Assembly: GCA_948146395.1 (NCBI GenBank) | Contig: OX411557.1 | Coordinates: 36,930,077-36,994,076, forward strand | DNA: 64,000 nucleotides | DNA from: Fragum whitleyi | Lineage: Eukaryota > Mollusca > Bivalvia > Cardiida > Cardiidae | Reading direction: 5' to 3' | In this document: in pieces, positions 55,555 to 64,000 of the stretch | Position numbering within the stretch: the stretch's first letter is position 1 | Layout: every line of letters begins with the position of its first letter | Made by a program: the position numbers and the translations under genes | Notes under the pieces: generated by a model | The model's database searches: none | The model's input: only the letters and a program-made list of their open reading frames with translations | What the model was told of the DNA's origin: nothing

Positions 55555-56505
55555 AAAGGGTGGGCGGGTGGGTATTTTGGGCTACAGATAAAAAGACGTA
55601 AAAAAATGGCAAAAACGCAACATGCCGGAGATTTATTATGACTGCTATGTCGAGATCAGGACCAAATGCGATGTATAAATGAATATAATTTATAATATGA
55701 CCGACGTCGCGGGAGTGAAATAAACCCGTTGAATATTTTTGATATTACACGGGTGTTATTACACTAGTGGACTAAGTTTAAATGACGTCATGATTTATAT
55801 ATTGTGACGTCAGTTTTAAACGGCGTTATAAGTTTCGCGGAAAATTGAAACGTCGAATTTGAAGAATTTGACGATTTTTCGCGAAAATTCGGGTCACATT
55901 ATAAATAGAATATCAAATTTGTGTTCATAAAATACCGAATTTATTAAAATCGTCATCTAAAACAGATAAAAACTCGGCTTATCATCGTTTTTATCTATTT
56001 ATAGATGACTCGTTTAGAAAATTCAGTATTTAATGACCACTCATTCAATATCCTCTATTTATCATCTTGTAAACTTTTTGAATAATCCAGGATATAGTTC
56101 ACTCAGAAAATCAAAGACCCCACCCCGCCACCACCACCCATCCATCCACCCACACACCAACAATTGAACATTTCTTAAGCATTTGATGAACACAGAAGCT
56201 TGAAAAAAGCTCGAGAAAAGGTATATTGAACTATAAATGAATTAATCGTGGTAATTAGGTGGGGTCGGGATTTCTTAGAGGCTTTTCGCTTTTCTGATAA
56301 ATTACCATATAATGCTCGATTGCTGACGGCCGAGAGGGGTGGTGTTATATAATGGCAATGGCTCTATTAGAATTGTTACGGTAAGTATCAACAGTTTTAG
56401 ATAAAAAGAATTACAAAAATACCGATAAATGAATGCGAAAAACTCGTTTAAAATGCCAGTTCACTTCTCATATACAATTTTATAAATAGGTATTTTACGA
56501 CCACC
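55555..56505. other. Mostly featureless
   Basis: An inverted pair (GTCATCTAAAACAGATAAAA / TTTTTATCTATTTATAGATG) lies at about 55952-56009. A CCCACCC-rich run is at 56121-56156. No exon found. Confidence 0.4.
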
Positions 56506-56509
56506 AATA

Positions 56510-56605
56510 GATGCCGCTTGGCTCGTTTTCCGGTCGGTTAGCGAACTAATCTCGTAATCGGATAGTTGTGGATTCGAGTCCCACCGAGGGCGGATAGTGT
56601 ATTTG
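56510..56605 (+). mobile_element. tRNA-Thr-like segment, probably a SINE head
   Basis: GGTCGGTTAGCG (A-box-like), TAATCTCGTAATCGGATA (anticodon arm with CGT, as in tRNA-Thr) and GGATTCGAGTCC (B box). The acceptor stem does not pair and there is unrelated tail sequence, so it is read as a tRNA-derived repeat. Confidence 0.55.
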
Positions 56606-56658
56606 GGCTGTACACTTTACAGACAGAGTTCCAGTCTACCAAGCTGTAAACATTAGTA

Positions 56659-57727
56659 CAGTTAAAACATCGTTAAATTGACAAGATGAATGATTTCGGA
56701 ATGATTAAGGAATGAAATTGAATGAGTGTGTGGAGCAAGTTTTGAGTGAAATTCAAAGGAGGTAATCCAGTATCGCTAATTTTAAGATGAACAAAATTAG
56801 CGACACTTAAGGTGGCAATGGACAGCGGCCTCCCGACTTTATAAACCGGAAGTGGGTTTTCGTTTATTTTACGGCTCTTTTGCGCGTCGTTTAAAAAGGC
56901 CGGTTTTCGTAAGATTCTGCTTATGGAAATAACGTACAATAATGATGGTAAAATTTCATAATTAAGCTTCTTTTCAACATTTGATATCAATTGAATTACT
57001 GGATCACTAAATTTAACAATAAAATGCGTTAAAACGTCATTCAATAAGGAGGGGTCACTATAAAATAACGAAAAACTTTATTTTTTGCATGGAAAGGTAT
57101 ACTGGTTTTTTTTTTTACCAAATATAGGAAAAATGTCGGTTTTAAACATATCGGAAAATAAGAAAAATTCATTGGATAATTCCTTCAAAAAATAGGTTTT
57201 TTGTGGCATTTTTACCCCGTAAAATTACAAAAATTAGTGTATATTTAACTTTTGAAAGCATATTGTGCAAATGTGCAATGTGCAATTGTTCAAAGAGAAA
57301 TGAAAGCATGAAAACGAGCATGGAAAGGTACCTTCAAATTTTGATATAATGACTACACAATGTTAATCTACAACATATGTGACCAAGAAAAAAATTCATT
57401 GGGCGGAAAAAAATAACGCCATGCGTCCATTGCTACCTTAAGACCTCCCTTTAAAAAAATATACATACAAGCTCTATGAATAGCCTTCTGTGTCTTCACG
57501 AACTATCCTTACGCTTAAAAAAAAATTGAAAAATGTTATAGAAATGATGGATTTTTTTTCTACCGATTCATATCTTGAATATAGGTGTTGATCTTATCCC
57601 TTTAATGGTTTTGGAGCGTTTTTGAGTGGTTTGTGTGAGTGTTTAGAATGAGTGAATGGAGCGCTGAGTGTGTGATTTAGAACGGGTTTGATCGGAATGG
57701 GTGTCAACTCCACAATGTTATTAACTG
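56659..57727 (+). mobile_element. MITE-A interrupted by a nested element
   Basis: CAGTTAAAACATCGTTAAAT to CACAATGTTATTAACTG. The copy is split at 56811-57437 in the right hairpin arm (CGACACTTAA | TTAAGACCTCCC). Without the insert it is about 440 bp, subfamily 2. Confidence 0.92.
56811..57437. mobile_element. TTAA element nested in MITE-A, 627 bp
   Basis: GGTGGCAATGGAC at the left, GTCCATTGCTACC at the right (12 of 13 inverse), TTAA at 56807-56810 and 57438-57441. No transposase. The frame 56673-57044 (minus) crosses its boundary and is spurious. Confidence 0.88.
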
Positions 57728-57729
57728 AA

Positions 57730-58615
57730 GCATTGGTTTAAATCCACTGCCCTTCTCTCTCTCTCTAATATGCATGGTTAATACTAGTAGGTACTTGATC
57801 ATTTCGGAATAAGAGTCTCTCGACCCCTTATTGAGTGATCCTCGAGAAATATACGAATTCGTCGTCTCTCTGTTAACGTTAAGTAGTTTAAACGCGAAAA
57901 AAACAGCATGGTGTATACATATTGAAGAATGTAAATGAAATGGATAATCGAAGATGATATTTAGAAATGATTGATTTCTTTCAGTTAGTAAATCATCACA
58001 CATGACTTCACAATAATTGACTCTGTATTTAGAAATGATGGCTAGCCCATCGGTTACATCGAAGAACCTTGACTCTTTAGACGTTAATGTCCTCTGTTTT
58101 GACTCTTGTTAAGTCAGTTTTAGCCTCTTTGGGGGAATTCATATAACAGTCCCGGAATAGAGAGGAATAAAGTATTAATATATAAATAACTATAATGTGC
58201 ATGCGCAGAAAGGGCATACACGTGCACGGAGTAAACTACTGAGGGGAGTAAACATGATTCAAAAATACCGCTTCAATAATTAACTATTAAAATAGAATAA
58301 CTTTTTTCAATTACCATTTTGAACCCCCACCCCCATCCCCCCACCCCTCATGCAAAACACAGTGTAAAAGAGAAAAGAAAAGAAATGTCGATTTAATTTA
58401 TAGAAAGACAAGAATTTTTTTTCTAATCGAACTGTTGTGCACTACTTTTTAACGTCATTCGGAATGCTAGTAACAAAGGCCTGAAACGGGAGCAGATGCA
58501 TCGCGGTCGAAAGGTTAAATTGACGTCACAAGTGTCGTAACCGAGGTCGTTGAAATGGGAACCGCGTTAACTTGGATCGATATCGCGTCCCATATGAACA
58601 TGCCCTTTAGGAACG
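57730..58615. other. No features recognised
   Basis: A CT microsatellite (57752-57766) and a C-rich run (58326-58350). No exon or known repeat. Confidence 0.35.
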
Positions 58616-58619
58616 AGTA

Positions 58620-58710
58620 CAGTTAGTAACATTATGAAATTGGCATTCCCCTGGGTCAATATCATTCTAAAAATCAATCTAAACCTCCCTTTGATTTCAA
58701 GGATTAATTA
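58620..58710 (-). mobile_element. MITE-A deletion derivative
   Basis: CAGTTAGTAACATTATGAAA, then an abrupt jump to AAACCTCCCTTTGATTTCAA, so nearly the whole body is gone. Confidence 0.75.
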
Positions 58711-58971
58711 AACAACAACAACAACAAGGAAAAACAACAAATTCATACATTAATGTTACTGAGTTTTGCTTTTCATACCTCTGTGAAATTTTACTAAAAT
58801 GTCATTTTTTATGTCTTACAATTCACATATATAGATCGAAAAAAAGCAAGTTAATATTTTACTAGTATTAAGCCACTTTATAGGTCTACCTTTTGCGCAA
58901 ACATACAAAAATACAGCTGCGCACTCAAATTAAGTTCTTTTAGGTATAAAAACATTTTTTTCGGCTAAAAA

Positions 58972-59338
58972 CAGTTTTTCACATTATGAAATTGACATTC
59001 ACTTTGAAAACTGCTAGCTCAGCTGTCCATGCATACATTCCAAAAATTCTCTCAAACGATTCAAGAGCACTCCAAATCATTAGAAAAGCTCAACGACTAG
59101 AATCAACCACTATTTTTCTTTTTTTTTTTTTTCTTATTTTATTTCTTTTTAAATTGACACGTCTGGTTGGTTCATAAAGACATTGAAAGCTATCGCTTAT
59201 TTTGGTCATCTTAGAAAATAGTTATGTGATTACCTCCCTTTAATATCAATCATAACTCGCTCATCGCACTCAGTCAATTTCATTCCTAAACCTTTTCAAT
59301 ATCCATCACCATATCAATTTCACGGTGTTCTTAACTGT
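58972..59338 (-). mobile_element. MITE-A, full length, hairpin worn
   Basis: CAGTTTTTCACATTATGAAA to CACGGTGTTCTTAACTG plus TA. The hairpin is reduced to CGCTTATTTTGGTC / ATTACCTCCC. Confidence 0.85.
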
Positions 59339-59741
59339 ACACGTCGAAAACCCGTGTTTTTCTTTATCATTTTCATTTATTTCTTTTTTATTTTCTATTT
59401 ATCTTTTTTTTTTCAAATATTAATGATTAATTTAGATCTATAAAGAAAAAAGGGCTTCAAATTTTCCTGTAAAATACAGTGTTCAATTTGTTTGTAATAT
59501 GAATTCGCAAAATACCACATGTATAGAATAACGGATATTGATCGATGTAATTTCAAATATCAAAAGCAACGTAACATCGACGAATAATTTTCAATAAATT
59601 TTAATAACTGTTTCGATCAAAGTTTATAAATTGCTAAATGACCCGTGAATGATTAATGACTTATCGATATGTCATGTTGGGGATTTTTTTCCTTCCAGTC
59701 TCGATGGTACAGCGATAGCCGCCTTTCAGAGCTGTATTCTT

Positions 59742-60150
59742 GCTACGGTTAATCACATCGTGAAATTGATATTTGTGTCGTTCAAAACAATTCAAAACCC
59801 CTCGCTCAACGATCAGATCATTCATTCCTAACACTCACTCCAATTACTCAAAACCGCTCAAAAACTGTTCAAACCGCTTCGAAAACGTTCAACATTTCAA
59901 TTTAACAAATCAAATAATTGCAAGATTTAATTAGGCTGATGTAAATCTTAAACGTCTGATTTGCTCGTGAAGACAATAAATTAGACAAGTACTAAGGTTT
60001 AAGTAAAGGGGGTAAAAATATCGAAATTTTCGTCCGATTGGAGGGTATCGATTATGTTTTACCCCCCGTGAAGATCATTCAAAACTCGCCCCTTTCACTC
60101 ATTTAATTATATTTGGAAATCATTCCAAAAACAATCATTATCTATTTTAC
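59742..60150 (-). mobile_element. MITE-A, joined to the next copy
   Basis: GGTTAATCACATCGTGAAAT, hairpin about 60006-60066 (AAGGGGGTAAAAATATCG / TTTTACCCCCC), ends TATTTTACGATCAGTTC without a clear terminus. Confidence 0.82.
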
Positions 60151-60516
60151 GATCAGTTCTCAATACATTCATGTCAAACACACACTCAAACCACTCAAAA
60201 ACGCTCCTAAATCACGTAAAATGACAAGAGTATCAACTACATTTAAAATAAAACAGGTAAAAAATTAAAGATTTCACTAATTTGATAAGATTTTGCAAGA
60301 ATATAATGGGCTCGGGAAGTCATTGAAAGCTATTCATAGAACCTTTATGCATATTTTTGTAAAGGGAGAAAATATTTATCGCTTTTTTGTTCATCTTGAA
60401 CAAAATAAGCGATATTCGATCGCCTTCCATTAACTTCACCTAAAACTCGCTCCACACACTCATTTAATATCATTGCATAATCATTCATCAAGTCATTTTC
60501 ACGATGTTTATAACTG
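60151..60516 (-). mobile_element. MITE-A, right terminus missing, tandem with previous
   Basis: Starts CAATACATTCATGTCAAACA, subfamily 2 body (GAAAGCTATTCATAGAACC), hairpin at about 60361-60428, ends ACGATGTTTATAACTG plus TA. Confidence 0.85.
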
Positions 60517-60519
60517 TAT

Positions 60520-60995
60520 CTTTAGTACGTGAATTGTGTCCCTTTAACGGCACATAAATGTATAAATCTTTCTACAGTATAAAGAAGGTCTATTACCTTA
60601 AATACAGTCCCCAGAGGTGATTGTCAATGATATCTCAATGGCTTCGTTTACATACAACATCATAGGGATTAGTTGAGAAATAGTGATTACAGATTGGCAT
60701 TAGGCCATATCATTCATATATCTGTAATCCCCTTTTTATGTCACAAAAAGCTGTTTTACAATGTACATGCAAATCTACAATTTCGCATTATACAGTAGTA
60801 AAATCTATCCATTTGTTTGTATTTGGTAAATAGATTTATCAAGACTGAATTTAAAATGATGAGTTCAAACAAAACCTGCGACTTATTACTGAGCAAAGTA
60901 AACATATTAAAATTCGACGTCAACGGCATTTTGGAAAATTACAATCAATGATTCTTGGGCTTGTAGGACTACGCCTTACTTTCGGGTCATTGCAC
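60520..60995. other. No features recognised
   Basis: AT-rich with no repeat or exon signal. Confidence 0.3.
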
Positions 60996-60999
60996 TTAA

Positions 61000-61156
61000 G
61001 GTAGTGGACCCGCAATGGCTCCATCACATATCGGAACTCATGCACTTTCACAATGTTGACCGAGGTTTCCAAATGAAAATCATTAGGAAACCTCGGTTAA
61101 CACTATCAAAGTTCATTACTTCCTAGACCTTATCGAACAATTACGAGTCCACTTCC
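61000..61156. mobile_element. 157-bp foldback family (TTAA), copy 4
   Basis: GGTAGTGGACCCGCAATGGC ... ACGAGTCCACTTCC with TTAA at 60996-60999 and 61157-61160. Centre GACCGAGGTTTCC / GGAAACCTCGGTT. Confidence 0.92.
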
Positions 61157-61164
61157 TTAAGGTA

Positions 61165-61403
61165 AAGGATTTTTTCAGTTATATCGCGGTGGCTGGAGCA
61201 CCTAACAATGGATTCATGTTTTTTCTCTCACCAGCACCATTATCACATCATTTGCTAGCCTTCAGCTGCTATCTCACATTGGTCTACGATTATCAACCAA
61301 TTGGTGAGAGACGAATAGTCGGATAGAATGAGTGCCGTGCCGTTGGATATCGAACCCGGGACCTCTAGATCGGCAGTCCGACTCGCTACCAACTATGTTG
61401 TTA
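61165..61403 (-). mobile_element. tRNA-derived SINE, near complete
   Basis: Minus strand: B box opposite GATATCGAACCCGGGACC, head opposite CTCGCTACCAACTATG, tail opposite ATATCGCGGTGGCTGGAGCA. Lies 8 bases from the foldback copy. Confidence 0.8.
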
Positions 61404-61488
61404 TTTCGATATTAATAAATATGAATTGTTGATAACAACATCACGACAGTATGCGATACCGATTATAGATCCACAGGTTTAAGTAAGA

Positions 61489-61540
61489 GATCAAAGGTCA
61501 ATTTTGTCTATACCTGTATAGACAAAATTGACCTTTGATC
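61489..61540. repeat. Perfect 24-bp-arm hairpin
   Basis: GATCAAAGGTCAATTTTGTC TATA, loop CCTG, then the exact inverse. No mismatch in 24 pairs. No repeat family or target duplication recognised. Confidence 0.92.
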
Positions 61541-61591
61541 ACTCCCTATAAATAACCGAACTATACCGGAAAGTAAGACTGTACGATCATA

Positions 61592-61946
61592 CAGTTAAAA
61601 ATAATTTGAACGTGAATAGATGCATTACCTTAGATTGATTTTGGATTGAAATTGAATCAGTGAGTGGGGCGTGTTTTGAGTGAAATTAAAGGGAGGAAAT
61701 CAAATGTCGCAAATTTTGTTCAAGATAAACAAAATTAGCCATATCCTCTACCTTCCTTAAATAAAATATACTTTCTTTTCTGTTCAGGTGTCCACATGGA
61801 CCGATTCCAAAACGTTTTCTTAAGATTTCGAGGCGGTTTTGATCGATTTTATCGAGTGTTTCGAATAATTGAAAGGAGCGCTCAGTGAGCGATTTAGAAT
61901 AGTTTTGATCGGAATGATTGTCAATTTAACGATGTTTTTGAGGGTA
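61592..61946 (+). mobile_element. MITE-A, full length, right end worn
   Basis: CAGTTAAAAATAATTTGAAC with TA before it; hairpin about 61687-61758; GGAGCGCTCAGTGAGCGATT; ends CGATGTTTTTGAGGG. The 66-codon frame at 61869 is spurious. Confidence 0.85.
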
Positions 61947-62067
61947 ACTCTCCCACAGATTTATCACTGTGATTCAATTGCCAGAGACTTGAAATATCAT
62001 CATCCTACCCTCTTGATACTTTCGTCGAACTTGTATGAAATTGAAACTCACCATTTCAAGCCGATTT

Positions 62068-62332
62068 GAAATCTTTCTAAACGCTCTTTAACTTCGTTAA
62101 AATCGATTTAATCATTTCAAGGTTTTATTGGCTGGTGTTGAATTTGGCCAGGGTACCCCACAAAAATACAGTTATTAGATTTTTATGAATGAAAGGCTAT
62201 AAAATTTCGATGATTTCGTTTTTATATTACCTCCCTTGAATGTCATTCAAAATTCTTACACCCAAGGAAAATTTGTATTGGATTGCCATTCCAAATAATT
62301 TCCGATATCATTCAACCTGTCAATTTCGCTCA
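62068..62332 (-). mobile_element. MITE-A, right end missing
   Basis: AAACGCTCTTTAACTTCGTT, TTATTGGCTGGTGTTGAATT, TTATATTACCTCCCTTGAAT and CAACCTGTCAATTTCGCTC. The hairpin is mostly decayed. Confidence 0.75.
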
Positions 62333-62339
62333 TTGTATT

Positions 62340-62605
62340 GCATTGAAGTATGTTGTATAGTATTGTTTTGAATATATTTATGATATTCTCAAAAATATAT
62401 CTGAAAAAAGTAAATTAAATGTTGAATATTTAAATGCAATTTGATCAGTTCATAGTGAGTAATTTCAATGTTGCCCTTAATTAATTTTTTTAGCGCTCTG
62501 CCAAAACGAAAACGATCAGCCAAGAAAATTACGAATTTTACTTCATTAAACTAGCAACAAATTTTATCAAAAAAAAATAAATAAAAAAAACCCCGACTAT
62601 TCTAA
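62340..62605. other. No features recognised
   Basis: AT-rich DNA, A-rich run at 62570-62590. Confidence 0.3.
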
Positions 62606-62609
62606 TTCT

Positions 62610-63240
62610 TTAATGTAAAATAAGACAAAATATGGAAATGTTTAAAGCAAATTTTCTAATAGCTCGTCATTTTGCACGTGATTGCCATGTAATCATAATG
62701 ACGTCATTTATTGTGCTCCGGGTAGATAATGTCAGATAGGGTGAACTGACCATGCGGTGAATATATCAAATGGGAATCAAAAGTAATTGTCGATAATCCA
62801 CCGAAAGGCATTCAAGAAATAGAGGATAATCGTTTGTTTCATTGTAAGATCGATTTATACTCATTGAGTGAACAACAAAAGCTATATTTCACGAGTGGCA
62901 GACCCACGAGTGAAAATATAGCTTTTGTTGTTCACGAAATGAAATATTAATCGGTCTTTCTCGGAAAACAAACAATCATTCTTTTTCTTTATTGTAAAAA
63001 TGAGACAAAATGTGAAATTTCTACGACATATTATCGTAAAGCGCGTCTTTTTGTGCGTGATTGCTATGCAACGTTCGTTGTGACGTCACTTATTTCGCCC
63101 CGCATAGATGACATCAGATAAGATGAAATGCACAAAAGAATGGCACAAATTTTTGATAATGATACTGCTTTTGTGGTGAGATTATCAAGTGATAATCTAC
63201 CATTATTTCTCGATTAACCACCGAAAAGCTTTCTAGAAAA
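62610..63240. repeat. Two diverged tandem units of about 370 bp
   Basis: CACGTGATTGCCATGTAATC/ATGACGTCATTTATT and GTGCGTGATTGCTATGCAAC/GTGACGTCACTTATT mark the two units. Both continue to GATAA(T/C)CCACCGAAAG-type strings. The junction contains the hairpin at 62863-62945. Confidence 0.65.
62863..62945. repeat. Hairpin with 31-bp arms
   Basis: GAGTGAACAACAAAAGCTAT ... and inverse ATAGCTTTTGTTGTTCACG around GAGTGGCAGACCCACGAG. Confidence 0.82.
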
Positions 63241-63474
63241 AAAGATTACTGTTAACCTCCGTCAATTTTCACCATTTTCGCAAAACCTTTGCGAAGACGA
63301 GCGACTGAAACGCCGAAAATACAGCAAGAAGATATGCTATAGTCATGACCTTTGGACCCCCCAACTATCGAATTTCTATCGAATTATATTTATTTCGATT
63401 TTACTTTAACCAAGAGAAGTATAGTAATCTGTGTTTTTTCCAGCAATAATGTAAACTAATTCCGATGCCGGGGC

Positions 63475-63690
63475 AAGGGCGTAGCTCCCATTACGCACAT
63501 TACGCAATTGCGTAATAAAATAAAATCCTTTTTTTTATATAAAATGTGGTTGATGAATGATCATAACATCGAAAACACAGCTTATTTAGCAATGTTTTGA
63601 TTATTCAAAAACACCCAAATCATCACTGAGAGGATATTCTTTGATGGTCGCCTTCTGAGTGCGTATCAATTTCAAAATCCTAGTTACGCC
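63475..63690 (+). mobile_element. Family G element
   Basis: AAGGGCGTAGCTCCCATTAC to ATCCTAGTTACGCC; GATGGTCGCCTTCTGAGTGC near the right. 216 bp. Confidence 0.7.
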
Positions 63691-63831
63691 TATTGTGGGT
63701 TTGAACATATCAGACTTCAGTATCAAACGAATCTCCAGAGATAACAAGATCTACATGTACCAACACACGGCTGCAGGTGCTGGATAATACAAATAATATA
63801 AGTCTGAAAAGGGACATTGCTGTTACAAAAA

Positions 63832-64000
63832 TATGTTAGTTACATCGTGAAATTGACATTCACCTCAATCAAAACCATTCTAAATCGCTCACTCAGTGTT
63901 CCTTTCATTCATTCCAAAAACTCACTCAAACCATTCAAAAACGTTCAAACCCATTGAAAAACATATAATCAAGAACGTCATTCAAAAGAAAGTTGGATAG
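63832..64000 (-). mobile_element. MITE-A, cut by window edge
   Basis: AGTTACATCGTGAAATTGAC, AACCATTCTAAATCGCTCAC, TCATTCATTCCAAAAACTC. It continues past the right edge. Confidence 0.85.

Overview
This is eukaryotic, AT-rich nuclear DNA, very probably from a marine mollusc and most likely a bivalve. The pointers are a multi-exon M12B (ADAMTS-like) metalloprotease gene, tRNA-derived SINEs that end in a GCGGCGTAAAA-type tail, degenerate CCGT/GTCCGT-rich repeats, and very dense miniature DNA transposons. There are no prokaryotic operons, no rRNA and no CRISPR. The species cannot be named from the sequence alone.

The main gene lies on the minus strand. I could reassemble at least 11, and probably 13, small exons (58-268 bases) whose GT/AG sites and reading phases agree from exon to exon. 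They run from a signal-peptide exon at 42.7 kb, through a propeptide (23.0, 20.6 and 18.9 kb), a furin site and the start of the catalytic domain (17.5 kb), the zinc motif HEFGHVMNMSHD (split between 14.5 and 13.9 kb) and the Met-turn (13.8 kb), into the cysteine-rich ADAMTS-type domain (12.1, 10.6 and 8.9 kb). That gives about 515 residues. The chain stops after CDTGK at 8,923, and no next exon was found. On the opposite strand at 5.2-7.5 kb there is a candidate three-exon gene for a small single-pass membrane protein, with a stop codon and two AATAAA signals.

The rest is repeat sequence. From 9.6 kb to the right edge the DNA is packed with more than 40 copies or pieces of one miniature element, here called MITE-A. 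It is about 430-440 bp, has CAGTTAA...TTAACTG ends, a TA target duplication and a large internal hairpin, and is often back-to-back or nested. Three protease exons end within 0-8 bases of a MITE-A copy, and in two of them the TA target duplication is part of the splice donor.

Other families are: several TTAA-flanked elements (a 157-bp foldback with four copies, a 290-bp element with long inverted repeats, a 627-bp element nested inside a MITE-A, and a 221-bp CCCTTT element); two TA-type mariner-like non-autonomous elements (37.3 and 46.3 kb); a 138-bp palindromic family; a family with hairpin core and inverted ends that forms a tandem array at 38.6-39.8 kb; tRNA-derived SINEs; and two minisatellite-like arrays (1.6-3.2 kb and 34.3-35.6 kb). 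No transposase gene was seen, so every mobile element here looks non-autonomous or decayed.
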